Below, piece after piece: positions 50,979-62,603 of a stretch of 64,000 bases of DNA. The stretch is from Patagioenas fasciata (lineage: Eukaryota; Chordata; Aves; Columbiformes; Columbidae), in NCBI RefSeq assembly GCF_037038585.1, contig NC_092520.1, positions 12,531,001-12,595,000 on the forward strand, given 5' to 3'. The translations under genes and the position numbers were made by a program. The first letter of the stretch is position 1, and each line of letters starts with the position of its first letter. Below the pieces are notes generated by a model. That model was given only the letters and a program-made list of their open reading frames with translations, was not told the DNA's origin and made no database searches.

Positions 50979-51400
50979 ATGTTTTCAGGTCTCTGAGTGC
51001 AATAACAGGTCCCACAACTTCCACCCCTCTCCCCCAAGGGTTTGGCCGCCTGTCGTCAAGGCCAGCGCTGACATGGTGCAGCTGTAACCTGGGATCAGGG
51101 CTGGCACAAGACAGCCCCAAGACACTGTGTTGGGGTCTGTGCCCTCAGCTCAGGAGCAGAATTTTGGGTCAGGGCCGTGCCCCTGGGCCCCGTCTGAGCA
51201 ACGCTGCAGTTGTGCCTGTGCTCAGCACCACATCCCGGTGCTCCTGATTTTGCTGACTTGCTTTCCAGGGTCACCTCAGATCTGCCCATCAGATCTGCTC
51301 ACCCAGCAGCCGCTCCTGCTGCTGCCAGGCAAAGAAAGATCTAAACTGATCCTGGGATGCTCCTGGAATGAAATACAGGCATGAAAAAAAAAAAAAAGTG
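50979..51400. other. GC-rich segment ending in a 14-15 A run, unassigned
   Basis: From about 51000 the sequence becomes clearly GC-rich, then ends abruptly in a run of A at about 51385-51399, after which normal AT-rich DNA resumes. The bases after the A-run (AAGTGTGAAG) resemble AAGTGTAATGAAG at about 50965, to the left of the segment. This could be a retroposed, A-tailed insert, but I recognise no parent gene and the frames are short. Confidence 0.35.
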
Positions 51401-52135
51401 TGAAGCAAAAATAAAAACATTTTTAGCAATCTTGAGAAAAACTACAAAGGAAAATTGTCAGTTATTTCCTAGAGTGAGCAAGCAAACTTTATTGGGAACT
51501 CTCCTGAAACTCTGCATATAATTTATTTTAATCTTTAATTTTAAAACACATTTTTCATAATTCATAGCTTGAAACAGTGTTTTTGCTGACATGAAAACCA
51601 TCTGACTTAGCACAGTAGGTAGGAAACAAATGAAATAGATTATTCCTTAGAACTGATATTAAAAATGCAGTTCACTCGGCAAATTTAAGTAGATGGTCCA
51701 AGCAAAGCAAACCAAAAGCTCTAAATTTAGTGTACAGAGATAGACATGGCGGCTCCATGCAATTTTAGGACAATAAATACAAAGTGAATTGTACTGTCCT
51801 TGTAGAAAAATTCCCTGGTGTTTGAAGAGATCTATAAATCCTAAGCTTGGAAGCACAAATTATTATTGTAAAAAGTTGAAATAGCTGTGATTCTTAAAGT
51901 CTTTTGTTGTTGAATAAGACAGGTAGAAGTCCACAAAAATGTAAAGGGAAGTGCCATCCAAATCTAGGTCGTTTGCACAATAATCTGAGAATCATTTGAA
52001 GCCGTTTTACAAAAGCATAGCTAGTCATTCAGAAAGAAAAGGGTAATGTTTAGCCTTTTCATTACCTAGTAATGACAGCGTTTAAAGAAAAAAAAAAAGT
52101 ATTAAAAAAAAAAAAAGGAAGAAAACCGCCCTGGC
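51401..52135. other. AT-rich sequence immediately upstream of the CpG island
   Basis: No exon or named repeat recognised. Two A-runs (about 52087 and 52106) precede the sharp change to GC-rich DNA. Confidence 0.5.
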
Positions 52136-52427
52136 TACTGATTTCTTAAATGTTCTTTTTCCCGGGTGACACTGTCTGAGGTGAAATCCACCGGAGGGCG
52201 GACGCGGAGGGACGCGGGGCCGTGCGAGGGACCCTCGCACCCTCCCTGCGCGGGACCCCCGCACCCTCCCTGCGCAGCCACAGCCCCGTCAGGCCCGAGC
52301 CCGCCAGCTTCTGCCTCGGCCCCGCCGCCCTGCCCTCCCCTCAGCTCTCCTCAGCTCCCCGCCGTGTTCACCTCCCTGCCTGGCTCCCTACACCGCTGGC
52401 CCCAGGCCGTCCAGCCGCCCGCCAGCC

Positions 52428-52435
52428 TTCCCGCC
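52428..52435 (+). promoter_or_regulatory. E2F-like site in the DEUP1 CpG island
   Basis: TTCCCGCC matches the core of the E2F consensus. DEUP1 is known to be activated by the Multicilin/GEMC1-E2F4/5 complex, so the location is meaningful. The motif is short and expected by chance in GC-rich DNA. Confidence 0.4.
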
Positions 52436-52454
52436 CGGCCCTGCCGCCCTTGGC

Positions 52455-52468
52455 GTTACCGCGGCGAC
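52455..52468. promoter_or_regulatory. RFX X-box-like palindrome in the DEUP1 CpG island
   Basis: GTTACC-GC-GGCGAC matches the X-box layout GTNRCC-N2-RGYAAC with one mismatch in the right half (GGCGAC for GGCAAC). RFX2/RFX3 bind such sites in promoters of ciliary and multiciliogenesis genes. An isolated half-site GGTAAC follows at 52631-52636, overlapping a candidate splice donor. Confidence 0.55.
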
Positions 52469-52989
52469 GGGAGAAGCCGCCTGGCGCTGCCCGCAACGGC
52501 CCCGGGACGTGGCGGCGGCGACGGGCGGGAGCTGGGGCGGGATGGGAGGGCAGGGGTGACCGGGCTGCGGGACTCGGGCCACCGCCACAGCGACATCGGG
52601 TGCGGAAGGAGCGACGTGGGGAGCGCGGTAGGTAACGGTCGGGGAGGGGGCGGCCGCGGCACCGCCGCCTGGCCCGCCGCGGGGGCCGGGGGTGCTGCGG
52701 GTCCCCTGTGGAGACAAGACTGGTGGTCCTGTGCCTGTGTCACCACAGCTGCCCGTCACTGTTAGAGCCACGACTGCCCCGGTGACAGTGTCACTTTAGG
52801 TGCTGGTCCCCTGTGCAGCCGAGGGCGCTGGCGCTGTGGCAGTGTCACCTCAGGTGCCTGTGCTCTGTGGAACCAAGGTCGCAGTGCCATGAGGCAATGT
52901 CCACACAGTGTGTGGTGATGTTTTGGAGCCCCACGATTGGAAGGGAGCTACGTAAAATGCTTTCAGTGATTCTTACAGCTCCTGTAGCT

Positions 52990-53372
52990 GGAACACAAAT
53001 CTGATGAGGAGCGGTTGAGGGAGCTGGGGCTGTTCAGCCTGGAGAAAAGGAGGCCGAGGGGAGACCTTATCGCTGTCTGCAACTACCTGAAAGGAGGTTG
53101 TAGCATGGAGGGGTTGGTCTCTTCTCCCAAGTAACAAGCAAAAGGAGGAGAGGAAATGACCTCAAGTTGCACCAGGGGAGGTTTAGATTTGACATTAGGA
53201 AAAAATTCTTCCTGGAAAGGGTTGTCAGGCATTGGAACAGGCTGCCCAGGGAAGTGGTGGAGGCACCGTCCCTGAAGGTGTTTAAAAGGCATTTAATGCT
53301 AGAGTCAGGTTATGGTTGGACTTGATGATCCTGAAGGTCTCTTCCAACCACAATTATTCTATCATTCTATAT
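52990..53372 (+). mobile_element. CR1 LINE fragment in DEUP1 intron 1
   Basis: 5'-truncated CR1 with the ORF2 C-terminal block (GAGCTGGGGCTGTTCAGCC; later TTGGAACAGGCTGCCCAGGG), then GGACTTGATGATCCTGAAGG and a tail ATTCTATCATTCTAT. It lies about 350 bp after the candidate first-exon donors, in the same orientation as the gene. Confidence 0.9.
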
Positions 53373-54071
53373 GTCCTGGTACCCATGCCCCTGAGAGCCC
53401 CACTGCCCACCCTCACAGGGAATTAGGGCTGTTTCGTGCCGTTATGTGGCTGGTTCCTGCTCTTGCACACAGCCAGGCCTGCCCCACGTCCTGTGTCCTG
53501 CTCCACCCACAGAACTGGACTGATCCCAACAGCAGCCTTGATCTGATCTGCCTGCCAAGGTACTTGCAGGCTGTGTGCCCCAGTGCCACATCTGCTAAGA
53601 CAGCACATACTCCATGGGAACTCAAAGTTGTGTTTGAGAGCAATTATAGCCTTTGTATAGGTTAATTAGAGTGTGTGAAGGTATGAGAAGTGGTGCTGAA
53701 TGCAGCCATGAATCTATGACAAATTTAGGTTTATGTGTTTTAAAGTGTCTTGGCAAATAATTGACGTCACACAACAGAGAATGATCGGAAACGAACTTCC
53801 TCATAGAAATCCAGGGCTACCCTCATGCTCGTACCACTTCTAGTAATCTCAGTGCTGCACCAAGCCTGAGAGCTGCTGAGTTTACTCCAGAAGTTTTTGT
53901 CTTGCCTATTCCGACCTGTAAGTAGAGCTGCATTTCCCTGCCCCTATTGATTGCAATGGGAAAATTACAGAAATTGAAAGGCAAGCATGGAACTATTCAG
54001 TATGCACTGCTTGGCTGTCTAAATGCAGAAATTTAAGAATCTGAATTATCTGATTTTTGTTGTTTCATCAG
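53373..54071. other. DEUP1 intron 1 sequence, nothing further seen
   Basis: Unremarkable intronic sequence. The end carries a good polypyrimidine stretch (GATTTTTGTTGTTTCATCAG) serving exon 2. Confidence 0.6.
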
Positions 54072-54092
54072 GTTAAAACAACAATCAGTAAC

Positions 54093-54136
54093 ATGGAGCA
54101 GGACTTCGAAATGTTTCAGGAACAAGCTGCCACTAA
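54093..54136 (+). CDS. DEUP1: DEUP1 start-codon exon (exon 54072-54136), codons 1-14
   Basis: The exon begins after TTTCATCAG at 54071 and ends before a near-ideal donor GTAAGTAA at 54137. ATG at 54093 has a strong Kozak context (AACATGG) and opens MEQDFEMFQEQAAT, with the last two bases starting a lysine codon (phase 2). The human protein likewise has a short unconserved leader of about a dozen residues before the conserved EAELQEL motif, so a start here fits. The 21 bases between the acceptor and the ATG are also open in frame, so an upstream start in exon 1 cannot be fully excluded. The other GT (54141) would break the frame to exon 3. Confidence 0.8.
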
Positions 54137-56374
54137 GTAAGTAATGACATTGTCTGGGGGTTGAATATCATGGAATTGAATTATGTGGGTTTATTAAAAA
54201 CATGAAATGTAAAATATTAATTATTTTAGAAGCAAACTTGGTTCTTTCTCAATTTCTTCTGCTGCTGCAGAGGTTACTGATAATTAAGGCACGCATCTTA
54301 TTGCTTTATCTAATAATTTACTGATTGTTTCTCTTAGTTATTCAAATGTTTTAAATCTTCATACTTGTACAAAAGAGGAAAAATGAAAGCTATGTGGGGT
54401 TTTAGGAAGATATTAAGAAATTATATTTTTAAATGCCTTAAAAAATAGTTCAGTTGCTAGGATACAACAGTATAAACCTACATATCACAGCTCTTAAAAC
54501 AGTCAAAAATCTTAAAAACAAAGCTGTTAATTGCTAAAGCCTTAGTCTTATTTTGCACAGGTAATAACTACAATTGTTCTTCCCAAATAATAAGTGCACT
54601 TTTCATTGCGACATAATCATGTATTTTTTTTACATAAGTTTAGTTCCTTTAATGTTAATCTAAAAAAATATTAGTACTGCTCAAAATCTTTTGAAAAAAC
54701 TGTAAACATGGGTGAGATTTGATGTAGGACTTCACCCCATCCAGCCTGTTCAAGGAACACAGCGGTATAAAATATAGTTCCCCATATAATGAGCTAAATA
54801 GAATATTTATCTATCATGATTTGTAAATAAATTTATGATCCATTTTTCATGTGAAAGTTTCTTCTGTAATTATTACTAAGAAGCAGTCCAAGATAATATG
54901 ATGCATATTTAAAGTATTTCTTAAAATAACAGAAACACACCTATCAGACCTTATTCTGGCCCAAGAAAGTTTTAATAGGATTTGGAAGTGTGCTCTGTTG
55001 TATTGAAGAATAATGTGTGCACTTTTCATAATGGACAAAAAAGGATACAGTAAAATATTCTATTCTGAACAATGTGGCCATTTTTTGGCTTTGAGGGGCA
55101 TTCTTTTTGTTAGTGATATCATTGGTAAATGTGGTCATATAAAAACTTGAGTTTAAAAAAAAAATGTTGCTAGTCCTTGGATACTATCTTAGCAAATCAG
55201 AAGCCTATTTCAAGAGTTCAGATCCAGCCTGGCCTTCATTGTAATCAAGATATGTGAAATTTCAGGCCATGGCAGATGAATCTAGGGAGTGATTTGTCCC
55301 ATCATAAACCAGGTGTTCTAGATAGCTATTAATTTCCATTAACTATAGAAATAATTTGGAAGAGTAGATTATAATACACAGTTTATAATACAGTTTGTGC
55401 TGACAGTATCCCAGAGATAATGTAGATAGCTTCAATACTTGGGAAGATGCCTGAAAGTGGTGGTGGAAATCATGACAATTACATCCCAGCTGCGAGAACA
55501 CATTAATTAGAAATTATCCATCCACAAACATGTGTGATTCTGTATGGATGAAAATTGTTAAATAAATTAGTTGTAGTTCATATAACAGAACTTTGGGGTA
55601 GAAGATTCAAACTGACTGTTGTATCACAGTCTGTTTATATATTTCCTATTTTTGAAGCAAGTTTTAAGAAGATAAAAGGAATTAATATTGGCTCTAGAAA
55701 CTGGGTTAAGGATCAAAAACTAGTGCATGTACTATGTATGATGGAAATCTTTGTTAATATTGTTCTGCGTAAGTTTTACTTATGTTTGCAGAAATATGAT
55801 CCTACATATTTTCCTACTTGTCAGCAAACCTGAGTAAGAAGGGAAGAAGGCGTGAAGTAGAGACTGACAGTATGAACCAAACATTTCTTAAAATGTCAGT
55901 TTCTAAATTACAGCTTTATTCTAAAGTGTATGGACAATAATATTCTTTCTATGACAGTTAGGAAACTATCAGAAAAGTACTGATCTGTGCAGAACTCTAA
56001 AGTAAATAGAGCTAGAAAGGTCTAATTAGTGCAAGAATCATTTATGATGAAGACATAGGCATGAAGCTGGTAAATCTTATTGTCTAAATTTGGAAACATC
56101 TAGATTTTCCATGAAGATAAATAGTTACTATTGACAGCAGTGTATGAATCATCTCTATTTTCACCATGGAAATTCTGTGGAAATAGAATAAAAGAAGACT
56201 AAGTACTTGCCTACATCACTTTAAAACTGAGATGCCTGTAAGTGTTTTGAGCTGTTTCAAAGTAAATGCAACCAAAACCAAAAAAACCTGCCACTTGCTT
56301 AAGTACAAGTCATTACTTCCATGTATGAAGAATCCATTTGATGTATTTGTTCAGCAAAGTGGGAATGATGAAGG

Positions 56375-56455
56375 CATATGGGTAGAACAAACAAACAACA
56401 AAAAAAAACCCCAACACAACCAAAACCAACCAACCAAACAAACCAAAAAACTTGT
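56375..56455. repeat. Low-complexity A/C-rich stretch (AACC/AAAC)n
   Basis: Imperfect ACAA, CCAAC and ACCAA repeats in intron 2. Simple sequence only. Confidence 0.8.
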
Positions 56456-56823
56456 ATTTTAATGGGAAAACTTGTTCTTTGTATGTTGGTTTACCTGATG
56501 GTATATTAAACAAAAGTTACCAGAGTTTGCCACAGTCCACATGCAGTGATGAAAATAAATTCTCATGATTGTGATACCATATGATGGCTATATTCTGAGG
56601 GGAATAATTAGTGTTCTCTTCAAAACACTGAAGGGACTAAAATAACAGTGACAGCTAATAGTACCTCTGTGCTGGTGGGTGAGGATAACTGCCAAATACA
56701 TCCTTGTGCAGGTCTGTTTGTAATGCCACAGCCATGATACAGGTAGTTCTGGCAGAAGAAGAGCAGCAGCAACCTACAGCTCCAGGTACAGCTTTCCCTT
56801 TCCAGATGCAGATGTACCTAGAG

Positions 56824-56959
56824 CAGGGCTGTCAAACTCATATTCACCGAGGCCAGATCAGCCTCGCGATTGCCTTCAAAGGGTCAAATCTAATTTTAGG
56901 ACTGTATAAATGTAATTACTCCTAATTACTCCCCAGTGAACATGAGTTTGACACCCTTG
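56824..56959. mobile_element. hAT-type MITE copy 2, in DEUP1 intron 2
   Basis: Terminal inverted repeats CAGGGCTGTCAAACTC and GAGTTTGACACCCTTG enclose 136 bp, with 8-bp flanks ACCTAGAG (56816-56823) and GCCTAGAG (56960-56967), 7 of 8 identical. Internal words GCCTTCAAAGGG, TAATTTTAGGACTGTATAAA match copies 1 and 3. No coding capacity. Confidence 0.88.
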
Positions 56960-59900
56960 GCCTAGAGGATCTAGGTAAGGAAGTAGGCAGAGGAGGTGAA
57001 GATAGACTGAGAAGATGTTTCAGAAGGGATTTTTCCTTCAACAGGTCCCTTTATATATTGGTGGTTCTAGGTTCAAGAAATACACATGAACTTTAAGACA
57101 GATTTTTGTAGCAACAGCTGCAGAATTTGCCTTGTGGAGGATGATCTGAAAATGATGTGTGGAACTTAAAAGAGAAAGATGGTCAACCATGGTGGGTCTG
57201 AAAGGGTAGCCTGGTGATCCAGGCTAGAATTAGCATTTGCACTTGCATAACAATATTTAGATGATCCATGTGACACTCAATAAATAAAATACCTGTCTCT
57301 GAAGGCTAAAATCAGACAGCTGAGTCATTGCTGGTGGTTCACCAAAGTGTTGCCATCTGCTAACACGTGAGGCTGGAAGGGCCCTGATCCAAATAGCAGT
57401 GTCGTAGAAAAGGTAGTCCTGATACAGTATTGCTTCATCTTCTGATTTTAAAATCCCATTTTATATTCCACACAGAGAGTCAAAGTTTGCTGCATTGTTA
57501 GTGCTATTTTGATGTGAGTTTTAGGCCCTTGAGGAGTGAGCATTTTTGTTTTGTGATACACACATCACAGCGTACCACTTGTTTGCACTTTGTTTATGAT
57601 CATTCTATGATTCATATTAAATTTTACAATGCTATTGCTAACAGTTTTAACATTAAAAAGGCCTTAAGATTTATGCGTGCATTTAAAAAGCCTTTCCAAG
57701 ATTAACATTGATGATGTTAAAATTTCAAAGATTTGTTAATAATAAAAATTTTGAAAAATTTTACTTTAAAAAATAATGCCTAGTTTTAATTATGATATAG
57801 TACATCTACCAAATTTGCTCCAGTTTCCTGTAAAAATTGTCAAAACAAGGGATACACACCCTTTAAGCACCAAAAAAACATATTCAATAAACACATATCC
57901 ATGCTAAGGAATTCTTTTTTGTGGGGGACCAGTGCTTGACCCCAAGCACAACCTACAGACAGGGGACTTCAGTGCATCTGCATGGGCACGTGGAGGGCAG
58001 ACATTTGGAGAGCTGGCTGAAGAGCTGCCATGTGAAAGGCTGCCAGAAAAGAAAAGCATTTTCCCGCTAGCATTCACACAAGTGATGGTATCAAATACCA
58101 GGAGTCAAAGCTTCTGCTCACACTGAGGCTTGGTTTACACAGTTGTTTTCATCAGAGGAGGACATGGAGTGCTGGCAGCACGTTCAGCAGTTGAAGGCTC
58201 CCTTGCAAGAGGGGCAGATATTACCTCTGAGCACATGGCTCAGCTTGTGTTTTGCCAAGTGTGGTTCTGCAAAAGTGGAGTTCTCAGTTGCTGGACACAT
58301 TCTTGGTTGCAATGTCCCCCCCAAAATATGGCAGATTGTAAAGTTCATGACACAAAATGGCATTCTGTGCTAATTTAGGGTATTGAAATCTTCTCCAGCC
58401 ATTCCTAGGATGGAGCGGTTATGGGCAAACTGCTGTGTTTTTTGTCGTTAACTCTTTTGTAAGTTGCTGCTACATTATTCAGATGTTGCACCATCTTTTG
58501 TCTCTGTGAGACTGTCTCCATGACAATTATTTCATAAAACAATAGCTATGCTCATTTTAAGGAAATTGTTATGCTCATTTTAACAAACCATCATGCACAG
58601 AGATATCAGAATGACTGCAAACTGATTAGCGATCATGAAGGCACTTTGTGTTCACAGAGGTGCACACAGAGGTGTGTACCATCAGCAGTCAAGAGAATAC
58701 ATAGCTTCTAAATGTTTATAAATTAAAGAAACAATTAAATTATAACCAGTGACTATCACTTTCACTTCTGAAAAATTTAGTGAGATAAATAATATTATTA
58801 AAAGAAAAATGGATTATGTCATAATTCAAAACAATCTCACAGCATATCAGAAGGCTAAATTTATTATAATGAAAAGTAATGTGTTAAACTAAGTGGAAAG
58901 AAATAGAAAAGTTTATCAGAAGTTAACTCACGAGAACAGGATATGCAGATAATAGATACCTCTAAAAAAGTTGCGTGGAAAGTAAATGTTTACATAAAGT
59001 GAAATAAAAATAGCTGCTACTCCTCAAAAGCTTAAAAATTCAACACATTATTCTACTGCCTAAAAACAGTGAAAAGTTTTCCATTACTCCAGTGAGATAC
59101 AAGCCTCTTTTGGTACTTAGGATAAAAATATCTACATCCAACTTTCTATGAGCTCTGAACATATGAAAAATTCTCAGAAGTTGTGATAGTAAAGAAAAAA
59201 AGTTGATAAAAATAATTTTATTTCACTAAGTGACATGAAGCAAACATTATAGTGGTAAGTCTGCTGTAGGGTTTTATCAAAAATACTGATCTCATACCTC
59301 AATTTAAGTAAACTAAGATCAAATTAGAGTCTTTAATGACCAACAAATAATACATATTTGTTGTGACATGTAATTAATCATAGTGATAGAAAAGAGCCTG
59401 ATTTTTTTTTCCATATGACTCAATGAGAAATAAGTTTTATAGAAAATTTATGGGCTCATATAAATAGTTAAGCAATTTGTTCAGTAGCTAAGTCATCTTT
59501 GGAACAGTCCAAAAGGAGCTCTAAATGTTGATGGAATAAAATCCCTCTACTTTATGGGGAGGGGTTAGACAGATGTGTACATTGTCTCCTTTATCTTTTT
59601 CCCAAACTCTAGAATCCTCACTTAAGTGGATAAGAAGCAGTAAGTCAGGAAAATAAAATATTCAGGAACATTTCAATAAACAGTTTTATAATTATGATTT
59701 TTTTTTCTAACTGGATTGTTTCTCTGAAAGTTGAATAGATCCATGAGTTCTAGAGAGATTCTGACTTTTGAATAACTCTGAAATGCCAGCAGTAAATTTA
59801 CAGACTGAGAGAAGCTGTAAATTCATAAAACAATTGAGGTTAACTGAGCAATAAATTTTCCAAAGTACTTCAGGAAAAAAATCTCAAATACTCTAGAAAG

Positions 59901-61102
59901 ACTGCATAATTTAGAGGTTAAATAGTAATTTCTACAAACAAAAAAAGTTTTAGAGCTTAGAAAGAATTATGCAATTTCTAGCATAAAAAAGTACTCATAG
60001 ACAAATTTTCTATCATCTCTATCTTATTTCAAATTTTTCTTATATTCATCTTCAAATACAAAGTTGGAATAGATATGGAATACAGAAATCTTCATACTAA
60101 TGTTCAAATAGTTTGTATATATCTACTAAACATGTACCCCAGCTTATTTGGACATTGTTTGACACTGTCCAGAGAAAGTTTCATTTTTTAAAGTCAATAT
60201 ATTGCTCCTATGTAAGTGGCTACATAAGAAGCAAACTAAGAGGGCAACTTTGACTGCTTTCAGTTTCTGACAGCCCTTCTAATATACCATAAATTAACCA
60301 TATATCATTATTTTGTTATTTAGGACACATCATATTCCTAATGCAACAGTGTAAAATATTGTCTGTTACTGACAAGGAAGTCATAGTGCAATGGATGTAT
60401 TCTAAATTTAACCTCAGAAGTTTGGAAAAAAACCTAACAATTATGTTGCGGATATTGTACAAGTCTCTATAAGATCCAGCATCTGGTCCCCAAAAGGCAA
60501 ATTATTTTTCAAAATGCACTGACTCTGTGCTTCCTAGTAGAATTAAAACTTACTATTGTCATACAAGCCACCTTGTTATCTAGGTCTGTTTTCCATAATG
60601 AGAATGGGAAAACAGAGTGTAAAAGTTGAACTAGCAATTAAGAATTGTGGTTAGCTTTCAAGCCAGCTGTTTAATAGCTTCTTCTGTCAAACTCTGCTTC
60701 CATCGTTATGTGCCCTTGATGGGAGGTCCTCGGCCCATAAGCAACATAATATTCATCTTCTCCTACTCCTTCTCATTGTGATTTGGACCTGGGTACTTTC
60801 AACACAGCTTATGCTCGTTTGACAGATCATCCCTGAAAGAGTGAGAGGATATCAAACAACATTAAAGTCCAGAATATGCTAAATACTTTGAGTTTGACTT
60901 CAGGCAGACTGAAGACAGGTGAAGCAAAATTCCACCTACATTTGAAGGCATCATTTAGCTTTCCCCTTTCTTCCTTTCTGATATTGAAAAGTGTTTATTT
61001 CCATCAGAATTAAAATAAAATCTTAGCAATGTAAATAAAAAATTGTTTTCTCCTGTATCCTTTCTTTGAAAAAAATAAATCTCTTTTTGTTTATGTTATT
61101 AG

Positions 61103-61265
61103 AGCTTCTCCATCTGAAGCTCAACTTCAGGAATTAGTTGACATCGTGGTAAACAGCCAGAAAGCGGCGTGGGAAAGGAAGATGAAAGCTTTAGAAGCAA
61201 AGATGGATATCCAGGTTAAAGAATTAGCAAGTGCCCAAAGCAAGCTGGATCAAAAAGGTCAAGAG
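61103..61265 (+). CDS. DEUP1: DEUP1 coding exon, codons 15-69
   Basis: The exon lies between TTATTAG (acceptor, ending 61102) and GTATTT (donor at 61266). Its first base completes the lysine codon begun in the previous exon. It then encodes 54 codons without a stop: ASPSEAQLQELVDIVVNSQK, then AAWERKMKALEAKMDIQVKE and LASAQSKLDQKGQE. This is the conserved DEUP1/CEP63 N-terminal block (family pattern EAELQEL...W-ER...ALE). WERKM-ALE and LDQKGQE are the DEUP1-specific version. Charged heptads predict coiled coil from about residue 30 on. The gap relative to mammals within ELVDIVV (a few residues shorter) is the only oddity. Confidence 0.9.
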
Positions 61266-62603
61266 GTATTTAAGAAAATCACATTCTCTAAAGAAAGTGT
61301 TTATTCTGGGAGTTAGTTAATAGTATGCTGTAAATGCTCTATAAGGAGACCTGTTTGTTCTGTCATGTGAAAATACCAAACACCCTTTAAAGGTCACTAA
61401 TTATCCTTAGTGTTGTGTTTTAAAGTGTGCTCCTGTTCTGAAAAGTGATTGTAAAAATGTCATTGAAAGTCTCATATTTCTTCTAGTTCTCTAAAGTCTA
61501 ATTTAAATATTCTCAGTTTAGCTGTGAAAAGGTGATGTTTTTTCTAAATGCCAACACTTCTAGTTTTGTCAGAAATTTTAAATGGAAATGTACAGTTAAA
61601 AAACTTTCACCAAATTATGTCTTTGTAATTCCTGTTTATAACTTATTATTATCATTTTACATGATATACTGCCTTTGTATTATCATTTTGCTATTAATAA
61701 TGAAGGTTTGAATTGTATTACCACTTAGACTTGCTCATCAAACTGAAAGCCTTGGTGTTCTCCATACTTCACAGTCTTGTCTGCTGAACACGCATTCAGA
61801 AGCACCAGTAACTCCTTGCACAGCGCTCAGTTCTGGTTTGAGAGATCCCAAGTCAGGTGTTCACACACGGGCCTCCTTGTCTGAGAGAGGTGTCTAAGCT
61901 GCCAGTGGCAGTTCTGAAAATGAAATAACTCTCCCTAATGAGCAATTAGGAACTTGCCTGTAGTCATTGCAGCCAGAGGAGCCGAGAGAATAATTCAGCT
62001 AGCCAGTCCTTAATGCATCAATTTATCTGCCTGTACAGCGATGTTATCTGAAATATTTTAGCATATTCCACCTGGCTTCCAGCTGCATCTCCAGGAGAAC
62101 ATAGGTGTCATTTACGCTCTTTGTCATATTTCCCAGATCTCTGTGAAATTCAAAATATCTCAAATGGCATTGTGCCTTAGGGAGCTGAAATGAGTCTACA
62201 CTGTCTGCCGATAATTTTATATACACAGTTAAAAGTCTTTTATATTATTATATAAGCCATTCAAGCAAGATTTTCATAGCAGGGCACAGCAGTTCATTTA
62301 CGTAGCTGGGTCAGAAGTGTTTTCATTAAATCGTTTTTCATGACAGAGTCACACAGTATTATCATTAAATTATAACATAAGCATACAATGAGATTCTTTA
62401 CTATGAAATCCCTAATTTGATGTTGATACAACCTGGGTTTGTGGTATCCAGTTTTATTATTAAGTTACTGAAGGAATATATGTATATTAAAATCTGTCTT
62501 TCAAGCAGCAGTCTTCTTTCAAAGTTTAAAATTACTATTCCAAAAATGACATAGTTTGGAACACTTCAGAAAAGGTAAATTTGAATGCTTATTCTAACTG
62601 TAG
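61266..62603. other. DEUP1 intron 3
   Basis: A 1.3-kb intron with no named repeat. The section at about 61.74-62.23 kb is less AT-rich than usual for this intron and could be conserved non-coding sequence. The minus-strand frame at 62044-62226 shows no known domain. Confidence 0.6.

Larger units (their letters stand above)
52140..52870 (+). promoter_or_regulatory. DEUP1: CpG island, probable DEUP1 promoter and first exon
   Basis: Composition switches abruptly to very GC-rich, CpG-dense DNA, the only such island in 64 kb. It lies about 1.2-1.9 kb upstream of the DEUP1 start-codon exon, on the correct side. A GC box (GGGGCGGGAT) sits at 52534-52543. Candidate first-exon donors are GTAGGT at 52628 and GTAACG at 52632. 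Two copies of CGCACCCTCCCTGCGC occur at 52236-52251 and 52260-52275. Long open frames through the island on both strands are composition artefacts. The exact transcription start cannot be set from sequence. A divergent non-coding transcript is possible. Confidence 0.75.
54137..61102. other. DEUP1 intron 2, about 7 kb
   Basis: AT-rich intron holding one hAT MITE (56824-56959). A slightly GC-richer patch at 57.9-58.4 kb contains two overlapping short frames of no known family. I recognise no other exon inside; a skipped alternative exon cannot be excluded. Confidence 0.65.

Noticed and set aside
52166-52771. Long open frames on both strands of the CpG island (up to 199 codons)
   Set aside because: Very GC-rich DNA has few stop codons. 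The products are A/P/G/R-rich, overlap on both strands and match no family.
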